A DNA stretch of 64,000 nt, from positions 41,057 to 105,056 of IMG/VR virus record IMGVR_UViG_3300029915_000009, one strand, 5' to 3'. The position numbers and the translations under genes are program-made. The stretch comes from a virus. Under the pieces are notes generated by a model that worked only from the letters and a program-made list of their open reading frames with translations, was not told the DNA's origin and ran no database searches. Of this stretch, positions 22,330-32,700 are shown piece after piece (positions within the stretch are counted from its first letter, which is position 1; each line of letters begins with the position of its first letter).

Positions 22330-25300
22330 ATGCCAATATCAAAAACAATAGATTTTTTACCGCCATATTTACGAACGCGTCCGAATAAAAGATTTCTAGA
22401 TAGCACGTTAGATGTGCTAACTTCCCCACCACAACTATCTAGATTTAATGGTTATATCGGAAGACAATGGAAAAATGGCACATTGCTAGACGGCTCTTAC
22501 CTATTAGAGTCAACCGCGCCTAGGCAGAATTATCAATTAGAATCAGCGTTTGTTACGACAGACGACCAAAATAACATAACCAATATTTCTAATTTTATTG
22601 ATGTACTTAATGCTACCTCAAACAAAGATGGCATCGTATCTGACTGGGCTCGAATATTAACTTCCGGAATGTATAGTTGGAAGGGATTTGTCGACATCGA
22701 CAAATTAATAAATTATCAAAATTATTATTGGCTGTATCAACCGGTAGATAATATTCAATCCGTTAATGCATGGTACTGGAATAATAGCATAGAAATTAAT
22801 GATTCTATTAATAATGTGCAGGGCCATATTTCTTATATAACATCAGATAATATAACATTATTAGACGGCATGATTGTATCAATTGCTAACGTAAGTTATA
22901 TTGTTGAAGGTGTTGGAAAAGAAATTGTTTTAATTCCGTTAACAAACATTCTAACTCCTTCGTTTGCCGCCGATCAAAATAATCCTCCTGATTATTTGAC
23001 AATAAACCGTTCTGCTCCAGATCTTAATTTATGGAGTCGCTCAAACTTATGGGTACATAAAGATACAGTCAATGCTATAATATCAGCGCTGTCCTTGGAA
23101 AATACTCCCCAGAGTTTCATAGCAGCAAATCGGCCAATAATTGAATTTATACCTTTAGTTTTATTTGATCAGGGAAGAATTGGTCTATCACCAGTTACAT
23201 ACGTCGATTTTTACACACCTAATGCTTTTTCAATTGTACAAGGTGCAGCTAGTTTTTCATATAATGGTACATCACTAAAATCTGGTGATAGTGTAATTTT
23301 TGCCGGCGACAAAAACAGCAACGTACGAGCAACACTTTATACCGTTAATTTTATTGATCCAAATAATACAAATAACTTTGTAATTCATCTTTCCCCATCG
23401 CAAGTCGCGGTCGAGAATAATTGTACATTGGTTACAAGCAGCAATGAGACAATAATATTTGACGGATCAAATTGGGCTGTATCCTCGCAGAATAAAACCG
23501 GTATTAATCAGGCGCCGTTATTTGATGTGTTTGATCTGAATGGTAATAGTCTTGCTAATGTTTCATTTTATCCAGATTCAGATTTTGCCGGCAGCAGTCT
23601 TTTTTCATATGAAATTGGAGTAGGATTAAATGATTCTGTATTGGGATTTCCGCTGTCATATGGTCCAATTGGCAATCTAAACGATGTTATTTTTACAAAT
23701 AATTATGTATCTGATACTTTTTCCTATCTAACTACAGGAACCAATCCGCAAAGCATTATTATAGGAAGAGCGCACCAAATTGATTCGATTTCCCATGATG
23801 AATCAATATATGATGCGTGGCAATATGTTAACGGTGATAGGCAATTATATCAAAATACTGTCGCTTTTGGATCGAATATTATTCGAATGGTTGGAACATT
23901 ATTAAATGGATTGTCACCACAGATTTTTGTAGATGGCACCAAACTATCAGCCGATCAATTTACCGTTGTCCAACTCGGTGAAAAAATTGTTGTTACCATT
24001 AAATTTGATCTAATCTCTGTAAATAGTGTTGTTTTTCTTAAAATTCAAAGTGCAACACCAATAACAAATGCTTGGTACGACGTTCCTTCGGCATTTAGCA
24101 ATAATCCTCTAGGCCAAAGTTTGCCTGTATTAACAATGAGTAATATTAGAGATCATGCTACTACAAGCCAGGTTAACGCAAATGATTCTAGCCGCATAAT
24201 AGACTTACAGCTTAATTCTTATCAGGGCGTTGCTGGAAGTATGCTATATCAAGAATCATTACCAATTTTGCCAGCCCTATTATTAACAAACCCCCAGTTT
24301 GATATAGATCAGGCTATTAGATCAGCGGGTGAAGACTATATTTCCTTTAAACAAAAATTAATTAATACGTTTTCCCAGATTTCAAATGCGCAAAATTTAT
24401 CATCGAAACAGGTGGTTGATACCGCATTACAGACTATTGCCTCGATTTACACATCTGGCCAACCCTGGGCTTCAAGCGATATGTGTTACTGGGGCGGGAA
24501 GCAAACGTCGATAACAGTTTCTAATGTTAGAGCTGTTACATTTAATTTAACACAAGTTTATAATTGGAATGCTTCAAATTATCAATCGTTACAGGTTTAC
24601 ATAAATGGAACCCAACTTACGTATGGAATTGATTATAAAACTACAGATAATATACTAACTATATTACGAACATTAAACCTAAAAGATTTAATTAATATAT
24701 ATGAGATTTCCAACACTAGTGGATCTTTCATACCGGCAACTCCAACTAAGTTAGGTCTTGCTGCGGCATTCATTCCGCAAATGTATATCGATTATACATA
24801 TCAAACTCCTAGAAAAGTTATTCAAGGTCATGACGGAAGCATAACAGAATGCTTCAATGATTATCGTGATAATTTACTTTTGGATTATGAATTACGTGTA
24901 TATAATAATCTTAAGGTTAACAATCAACAGTGGGTTGATATTATAGAAACCCGGGTTCATCAAACAAGTAAATTTGCAACCGGCGTTTATTCTGAAGCCG
25001 AACAATTAAATATTTCGCAAAGAATGTTTTATGAATGGACGGCACAATATAATATCAGTTCAGATAATAATTTCTACGACGAGAATAATCTATTTACCTG
25101 GAACTGGAATTCAAGTCTTGATAAATTTGGGCAACCATTATTAGGATACTGGAGGGGAATTTATGATTGGTTCTATAATTCCGAGAATGTAAATACTCGT
25201 CCATGGGAAATGCTTAATCTGTCGATTAAGCCGTCATGGTGGGATGCAACATATGGTCCAGCACCATATACCGGCGAAAATAATGTAATGTGGAATGATA

Positions 25301-28300
25301 TTGCAAATGGTATTATTCGTAATCCAAATGGCATTTCCCTTAGTAGTTATGGAACCAGAGTGGGAATGCTGGATGTTATTCCCGTGAACGAAAATGGTAT
25401 TTTATTGAATCCTAATGAGGCAGTAGTAGGAACATTTAATAATAGCTCCTCACCCGATGGATTTATTTATGGAGACTGCGGCCCAGTAGAAACTGCTTGG
25501 AAACGAAGTAGCATATATCCGTTTTCAAGATTACGCGCATTAATTCTTCAAAATCCTTTATTCATGCTAGGTACCACGTGGGATATGAATAATTATACCC
25601 CAACGAACGGGGCATATCAATTTAAATTTCAAAATAATTTTTTCGCTTCAAATAATCAGATAATAATTAATAGCGTCGATGCAACCCCTGTTAATAGCAT
25701 CGTTAATTATTCAGTAGAATATATTCGACGCAATGGGCAGGATCCTTCTATATTAAGAACAACATTAAATTCTACATTTGTAGAATTAGCTTACAGTATG
25801 GCAGGATTTACCGATGTTCAAAATTTATCGGTATTTGCTTCGCCGAACAACCCAGCAGATGTCGGGGCCGAGGAAATGATCCCGGATGCCGATTACTCCT
25901 TGTTCCTTAATACTAGCACCCCGGTAGGTACAATCAATTATAGTGGGGTAATTATCTCAATTGCCGGCAATAATACGGGGTATAAAATAACTGGATACAA
26001 TCGTAATAATCCATACTTTACCATTTATGCCGCTGCCACCACCGCGGCGTCGATTCCGTTGGGAGTTGGAAATAATAACTTTACATATCCTGCTATTTTC
26101 AGTAGTAAAACAACAATTATACCTTATAATACAACATTGCCGGATCAGCAATCGGTTATTAATTTTCTTGCAGGATATGGTCAATTTTTATTAACAAATG
26201 GAATTTCATTTAATGTAAACATCGATCAAGATAAAATCGACTGGTCAAATGCGGCTCTGCAATTTGTTAAATGGAGTCTAGTTAATTGGGGAAGCAATGA
26301 TCTATCATTAGTTCTTAATCCTAGTTCTGCAATAATTGAATACACAGCAACGTCCGGAACTTTATATGATTTATCGGATCCACTGTCTAGTCTAGTTCTC
26401 GATGTAAATGGTAATTCTGTTGATCCTAAATATTTCGATGTATATAGAACTGGGAATACAGTATCTATAACAAATCAAGACGGCAGCGTATTTGCGTGCA
26501 TCGCTGCAAATATTGTTAACTATGAACACCGATTTGTTATTAATAATGTTTCAGAATTTAATGATATAATTTACGACCCCGTCACTGGATCGCGACAAAA
26601 TAGACTCTTAATATCTGGGCAGAAAACAGCCAACTGGACTGGCTCTCTAGATATTCCTGGCTTTATTTTAACAACAAATCAAGTTGATTCCTGGATTCCA
26701 AATAAAGATTATCTATTGGGTGCAGTGGTTAAATGGAAAAATTTTAATTACATCGCGAACTCTGACATTATAGGAGCTGCTTCTTTCCAATATAGTCAAT
26801 TTAAGCGTATTTCTACAACTTTTACAAATCAATTACTACCAAACCTATCACTTAAAGCTGTTGATTTAAGTAATGCATACAATATTAATTATCGACCATA
26901 TTTAACAGACTTAGTGACACTAAGAAATAACACTATTGGGTACGTCGAGCGAGACTGGCTATCTTCATTGGGCATCGATCCAGCCGGGCAAACAAATTTT
27001 TATCGAGGATGGATTAAAGAAAAAGGCACGGTAAATGCGCTGAACAGTTACGGACGCGGGTCTACCTCGAAGTTTAACACCCAGGTTTCATTAAATGAAG
27101 AATACGCAATGAAAGTCGGTGAATACGGTGCCACAGCTAGAACCGGATATGGTGACGTGAGTCTTCCACCCTCAACCAATACACAAAATCCATTGGTTAT
27201 ATCGTTTGTCTCTACTCCAGATATCAACGATACCTCAACAATTCAAGTTACTCCATTTAATCTATATGAAAAATCTACTAACTGGCAGAATGATTTTATT
27301 CAAAATTATGGTAATCTTAAATTAACCAATCCTAAATTCATTGACGGCGGGCCAATATTACCAGAAAATATTATTTCTCAGGCCTATCAAAAAATTCCAG
27401 AATTTATCGAATCAGATGAAGCATCATTATTCTTTGCAAATATTTCGACAATGATGCAAAGCACCTCACAAGATAATATATTAAAAATCGCTGAAAATCA
27501 GGGTTCATTTTGGATCGAGTCTAATACACTTGCCGATGGACCAAATCAATGGGATGTTATAACTTTTACCGGAGCAAACACAAAAATAAACTCTATAACC
27601 CAACTAACATCTAATTCTATTAGTTTTGGAATTTCGACGGATATCGGAGTAGTTAAAAATGATGTTATTATTATTGATCATTCTGATACTAATTCAAATA
27701 TTTCCATCAGAGGAACTTTTAAAATTTTAGATTACTATATTGCACCTACTGCAAATAGCTATGCAAATCTAACGATTGTAGGTAATTTTGCAAATTCAAA
27801 TATCTCAAATATTAGTTACGTTCCGGCGTGGGATGAATTGTCAATATGGACTAACCGAAGTCTAAGAGGAAAATCTATAGCCGAAAGTAATATATCAGCG
27901 GTTGACGATCATATATATGTTACAACCGATTCTTTTGGTGAAGCAGCATATACACTAATTACCCCATATGCCACCGAAATAGCATATGAGGATGTAATTA
28001 ATCAAGATTTAGTTGCCTCTTTATTCTATGATTCTGCTTCACAAATGATATGGTCCGGAAAACCATCATCGGCTGATGGTTTTGGAGAAGTAGAAATACG
28101 AGTGTTATCACAAACAATTACTTCAAATAATATTGCTCTACCTGCGTTAGATTCTAAAATATATGCAATTGAGCCGTTAAATCCGACAACCTTTAATTTG
28201 GGCCGAAAAGTTATATGCCATCAAGGAATAGGAGCAATCTCAGCAACAACAAGATACAATAATATTCTTACTAATATTGGACAGGTATATATTACTCAAT

Positions 28301-29652
28301 TAAACGACTTAAATGTACCAATTGTCACTCAAATTTTAAGCGGCGATGGTGTTACCATGCCAACTTTAAATAATTCAAATTTTGGTTATAATTTTGCAAT
28401 GAGTGATAATAATTGGTTATATGTCTCAATTCAATCTATGACCGCTGCGGGATTTGCCGGTATAGCAGTATATTCACTGCAAACGGTTCCGTTACTTTCA
28501 TATTCAGTTCTTTCAACGACAAGTAATTCAATTACAGTTAATAACAGCATTCTAGATGAATATAGCATAAAAATTGTTTTAAATTATCCTAATGCTATTC
28601 CAAATATTCTAGTACCCGGAATTGATTATAGTATATCTTCGGGTAATGTGATTAATATAATTAATCCAAATATAATAATTTCTGATTCGGATATTGTTTC
28701 AGTATCTGGCTTAACCAAATATTATAAATTTCAAGGCAGTTTAATTGATCCGACGGGACAAAATTCTGGGTTTGGGACATCGATGGCGTGCGACGCAGCA
28801 GGAGAAATAATAGCTGTCGGCGTACCACAATTTAATAGTAATTTTGGTGGAATTATAATTTTTAATAGAGTTATTGAAAAAACTTATAAAGCCGCAGCTA
28901 CGGCCAACATAACAACAATAAATCCATTTTCATCTATTTCTTCAATAACTGTTAATGGACAATTATTATCACCTTCGAAATACTCATATCCGAGTGATAA
29001 TCCTACTAATATTAGTTTTTCTCCTAATTTATTAGCGGGGAGTGTCATTCAAATCGAAGGATTTTGCTTCGCACTTTCACAATTTATACAGCCGCCAAAT
29101 GGTACAGATTACTATTTTGGGATGTCATTAGACGTACAGAATAATCAGTTAATAGTAGGCAGCCCTGGTAGTAACAATAATACAGGAGCAATTTATTTGT
29201 ACTCACTTGATACTCAACTAGCATCTACAAAAAGTATTCCTCTGTCAGATTTAGTATTGAATACACCGTCATTTAATGTAAATGATTGGGTTATCACTCG
29301 ATCTGGAACTGATGCATTAACTTTGGTTAATGATATTAATTCTTTATCTAATTATTCGGGGATTACAGCATCTATAGCTAATAATAATTTGATTTTATTT
29401 ATAGATCAAACATTACAATCCACCGGTATAACTAATTTTCCATATACCTGGACAAATACCGAAATTACTTTTACTCCGCCTGCAATTACCGGAAATATTT
29501 TTCGAGATCGCCCGCCAACATCAATTTTTCAAGCATTGTGGAGTCTTAAGAACTCCGGCGGCGACCTTGGGAATATTTCGCCAATTATCCCCCCTGGTAT
29601 TCATCACTTCTCTCCGATGACAACGACTGCACCGTTAAGAGGCATTATTTAA
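22330..29652 (+). CDS. Giant structural protein (2440 aa)
   Basis: The N-terminal block DFLPPYLRTRPNKRFLDSTL, with FNGYIGRQW and RQNYQLESAF, matches a family of very large virion proteins in marine and soil T4-like phages (FLPxxxRTxxNKKFLxxTLD, RFNGYIGRK, RxNYQLEP). The rest is beta-rich, Asn/Ser-rich and repetitive, with repeated VNG/VDG-x(2-3)-L/D hairpins typical of fibres. Homologues are probable tail or baseplate fibres. A leaderless late promoter precedes it. At this length it is among the largest phage proteins. Confidence 0.8.
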   Translation: MPISKTIDFLPPYLRTRPNKRFLDSTLDVLTSPPQLSRFNGYIGRQWKNGTLLDGSYLLESTAPRQNYQLESAFVTTDDQNNITNISNFIDVLNATSNKDGIVSDWARILTSGMYSWKGFVDIDKLINYQNYYWLYQPVDNIQSVNAWYWNNSIEINDSINNVQGHISYITSDNITLLDGMIVSIANVSYIVEGVGKEIVLIPLTNILTPSFAADQNNPPDYLTINRSAPDLNLWSRSNLWVHKDTVNAIISALSLENTPQSFIAANRPIIEFIPLVLFDQGRIGLSPVTYVDFYTPNAFSIVQGAASFSYNGTSLKSGDSVIFAGDKNSNVRATLYTVNFIDPNNTNNFVIHLSPSQVAVENNCTLVTSSNETIIFDGSNWAVSSQNKTGINQAPLFDVFDLNGNSLANVSFYPDSDFAGSSLFSYEIGVGLNDSVLGFPLSYGPIGNLNDVIFTNNYVSDTFSYLTTGTNPQSIIIGRAHQIDSISHDESIYDAWQYVNGDRQLYQNTVAFGSNIIRMVGTLLNGLSPQIFVDGTKLSADQFTVVQLGEKIVVTIKFDLISVNSVVFLKIQSATPITNAWYDVPSAFSNNPLGQSLPVLTMSNIRDHATTSQVNANDSSRIIDLQLNSYQGVAGSMLYQESLPILPALLLTNPQFDIDQAIRSAGEDYISFKQKLINTFSQISNAQNLSSKQVVDTALQTIASIYTSGQPWASSDMCYWGGKQTSITVSNVRAVTFNLTQVYNWNASNYQSLQVYINGTQLTYGIDYKTTDNILTILRTLNLKDLINIYEISNTSGSFIPATPTKLGLAAAFIPQMYIDYTYQTPRKVIQGHDGSITECFNDYRDNLLLDYELRVYNNLKVNNQQWVDIIETRVHQTSKFATGVYSEAEQLNISQRMFYEWTAQYNISSDNNFYDENNLFTWNWNSSLDKFGQPLLGYWRGIYDWFYNSENVNTRPWEMLNLSIKPSWWDATYGPAPYTGENNVMWNDIANGIIRNPNGISLSSYGTRVGMLDVIPVNENGILLNPNEAVVGTFNNSSSPDGFIYGDCGPVETAWKRSSIYPFSRLRALILQNPLFMLGTTWDMNNYTPTNGAYQFKFQNNFFASNNQIIINSVDATPVNSIVNYSVEYIRRNGQDPSILRTTLNSTFVELAYSMAGFTDVQNLSVFASPNNPADVGAEEMIPDADYSLFLNTSTPVGTINYSGVIISIAGNNTGYKITGYNRNNPYFTIYAAATTAASIPLGVGNNNFTYPAIFSSKTTIIPYNTTLPDQQSVINFLAGYGQFLLTNGISFNVNIDQDKIDWSNAALQFVKWSLVNWGSNDLSLVLNPSSAIIEYTATSGTLYDLSDPLSSLVLDVNGNSVDPKYFDVYRTGNTVSITNQDGSVFACIAANIVNYEHRFVINNVSEFNDIIYDPVTGSRQNRLLISGQKTANWTGSLDIPGFILTTNQVDSWIPNKDYLLGAVVKWKNFNYIANSDIIGAASFQYSQFKRISTTFTNQLLPNLSLKAVDLSNAYNINYRPYLTDLVTLRNNTIGYVERDWLSSLGIDPAGQTNFYRGWIKEKGTVNALNSYGRGSTSKFNTQVSLNEEYAMKVGEYGATARTGYGDVSLPPSTNTQNPLVISFVSTPDINDTSTIQVTPFNLYEKSTNWQNDFIQNYGNLKLTNPKFIDGGPILPENIISQAYQKIPEFIESDEASLFFANISTMMQSTSQDNILKIAENQGSFWIESNTLADGPNQWDVITFTGANTKINSITQLTSNSISFGISTDIGVVKNDVIIIDHSDTNSNISIRGTFKILDYYIAPTANSYANLTIVGNFANSNISNISYVPAWDELSIWTNRSLRGKSIAESNISAVDDHIYVTTDSFGEAAYTLITPYATEIAYEDVINQDLVASLFYDSASQMIWSGKPSSADGFGEVEIRVLSQTITSNNIALPALDSKIYAIEPLNPTTFNLGRKVICHQGIGAISATTRYNNILTNIGQVYITQLNDLNVPIVTQILSGDGVTMPTLNNSNFGYNFAMSDNNWLYVSIQSMTAAGFAGIAVYSLQTVPLLSYSVLSTTSNSITVNNSILDEYSIKIVLNYPNAIPNILVPGIDYSISSGNVINIINPNIIISDSDIVSVSGLTKYYKFQGSLIDPTGQNSGFGTSMACDAAGEIIAVGVPQFNSNFGGIIIFNRVIEKTYKAAATANITTINPFSSISSITVNGQLLSPSKYSYPSDNPTNISFSPNLLAGSVIQIEGFCFALSQFIQPPNGTDYYFGMSLDVQNNQLIVGSPGSNNNTGAIYLYSLDTQLASTKSIPLSDLVLNTPSFNVNDWVITRSGTDALTLVNDINSLSNYSGITASIANNNLILFIDQTLQSTGITNFPYTWTNTEITFTPPAITGNIFRDRPPTSIFQALWSLKNSGGDLGNISPIIPPGIHHFSPMTTTAPLRGII

Positions 29653-29731
29653 ATCGTGAACTGCCATGTCCGTTAGAGATATGGCAATTCAAGCTCAATA
29701 ATTGGGGATAAATAAGAAGAGGGAGTAATCT

Positions 29732-32700
29732 GTGATAAGTCAAAGCGTATTCAGTAAATTCGTATTGGTTGATTCTATTGTTCCGTCGGACTCTGTATTT
29801 CAGCAAGTGGGACAAAACACCAAATGGTTAGGACCCGATCTTATTGGCACCGTTAAAACTATAAACAATCAATCCGTGCCAAACCCCGAAGATTCTTTTT
29901 TGGACGGTACATACTTTGATGGGTTACAAAATAAGTTTATAGAATTAACAACTGAATCCGCTCAAAATATTACAATTTATCAGGTATTAACAACGAAAAG
30001 AACCTGGGTAGATTCTACACAGGATATAATTCAGCTTACCCCTGTTAACAATATTATTCTAGAAAAAAGTGTTCAGCCGAATCTAATATATGCTGGAAAT
30101 ATCGAAAACATTTTTATTACCGATTCGGCAAATCCCGAAGAAACAATAAAAATTTTTAATAATACAAATTTATCGCATGGTTGGACTGTCGAAACTTCAC
30201 AAGAGCTGCCTATTGACCCGGCTAGCATAAGCAGAGCTTGGATTTATGACTCTGTTACCAAAATTAAATTAGTTGATCTAGAAGTAGTCGACCTATCATC
30301 TGGCATATTACCAGGTACACTTGATGAAAATTTAGATTATATATGTGACAATGATCCAGCAATTTATAATATTCCAAATTGGATGCCTGGAGCATTGTAT
30401 AACATTAGCGATCGTGTGCTTTACGGTGGATTACTTTATCAAGCCCTGCACGCTGGAAAAAGTGGAAGCGTTTTTAACAGTAAGTTATGGACATTAATTG
30501 AATCTAAAAACACCTTTACTAGCCCGGGTAATGAAAAATGGGGAAACGCTCAACTAGGAAAAACCTGGTTCAAGACACAAAATCTTAAGACAGTAAATGC
30601 ACAATTAGGCACGATTTCACAACGGGCATCTGATTGGAATCAATGGTTCCCAAACTCCCAAATCGAAGTATATGAGTGGGTATCTAGCGCTGTTCCACCC
30701 GCAGCATATTCAAGTTCGGATGCAAACGGATATATAACCGACCCCAATTGTCCATATACATTTGACGCAGCATCTAATGCTCCCTATGGATTCTGGGTAT
30801 ATGATAAAACTCTGCCCGGTACAAGACATGATATGTCTACTGATCAATTAATATCTGCCTTGGCAAATATTCCAAATTCTGGAATTCCTATGTTAACGGC
30901 TATCGATACTAATGCCGTCGCTGTGTGGAATATTAACCAATTTATATCTGCAAACACCGTTATTTTACATATAGATTATGTTCTAGAATCTGCCGATAAT
31001 CAACCCCACAATGAATTTGCGTTAATTAGTAACGATGGTACAAAGTCATGGTATCACACTCCAATCTATCAAAAATTTATCGATAGTTTAACTGGAGTTA
31101 CCTCATTCGACCTTCTAGTACCCGACATTACATTACCTAGTAGTCAGCAAACCGGAATCTTAGAAAACCCGGTTCAATCAATTTTTGTTAATCGAGTAAC
31201 AGCACTAGACATTTATTATTCTGTTATTAATTCACAATTAGCAAATTTAGCAGTGACATCTAGCGCAATTATATCTGCATTAAGCGCGAGCGATCCATTA
31301 CCTATTTCGGGTTTTTCTCAACAACTGTCGAATAGAACTATTCTTAATCAACTAGACATTACTCTTTTTCCTGAAAATTACCGAATTTTATTAACCGAAG
31401 ATTCTACTCTTAATAATTATTGGTCAATAGTAGCCGTATCAAATGGTGAGTGGCAAATCGTACAAACGCAATTATATGATCTTAGTAAGAACTGGAAATA
31501 TATTGATTGGTATTCCCCAGATTATATTTCGACTCAGCCAACTTACAGCCTAAATTCAATCGGTGATCTTCCTCAAATTACCTATAAACTTAATGACGTT
31601 GTTCAAATTAATGGGGAAAACGGTAATAGTAGCATATATCTAGCAACCGCAAATTCTTTAGATTCAAATATACTTGAACTAGAACCTATTTTAATTCACA
31701 ATGGCTCTATTCAATTTTTACCAAATCTTTATGATTTTATTTCTTCTGGCATTGGGTTTGATGTGTCTTCCTTTGACGCGGAACCATTTGATAATGATCC
31801 ATATCTCGAAATTAGAATGATAACCAGCATTCTTAACGACATGATTTTAGTTGGAAACGATGATCTTACTAAGGCTGCCGATCGGGCATTTTATGCGGTT
31901 ATCCAATATATTATGTCTGAAAATAAAAATCTTGATTGGTTATTTAAAACTAGTTTCGTATCTGTGAATTATACAAATCGTAGTCTTAATATTCAAGGAA
32001 ATTATGAGCCAGACAATCAATCAACAATAGAAAATTTTATTCAAGAGACTACTCCATTCCATACTCGAATACGTCAATTCAATGATACATACACATCTGA
32101 CGATTATGCAAATATAGGAATATCAGATTTTGATTTACCTGCACAATACGATAATAATTATGCAAATATTGTTCTAGAATATACTAATAACGTACGACCA
32201 AATGGTCTGTTACAACTAAGCCAGTTTTCAAATATAACCGGCGTCTTCGCAGACGCAACCTCTTTTTATGTTACAAGTAATGGGTTACCAAATTATGCAA
32301 CTAACTTTCCTCAGGTAGATGATGAAACCGCGGTAGAACCGCAAAATTGGTCCTTTGGCTTTCCACAAAGTATTCAAACCGCCAATACTACATTTACCAC
32401 TATTATTAATGTTAACGGGCCAGAGGCATTAGCTACAAATGGAATTCCATTTTATAGCTCCAACAGTGGTGAAAACGAAACACTCTATCAACTAGGAAAT
32501 ATAGCAAATCAACAAACATTAACAATAAATTCGGTATGGGAAGCAATACAAGATGGTCTAGACCCCGGTGCCGGTTATCCAAATGAAAATGGTGTTTTTC
32601 AATATTTTTCGGATCCGTATTTGTTATACACTAAAAATTCTTCTTCTCATAGCCCAATAATAGGATATGCATGGGACGGTAGTCCAATTTATGGCCCATA

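Noticed and set aside
29653-29731. Stop-codon readthrough joining the two giant proteins
   Set aside because: The gap holds a hairpin, a late-promoter-like core and a good ribosome site for a new GTG start, so separate genes are the simpler reading.
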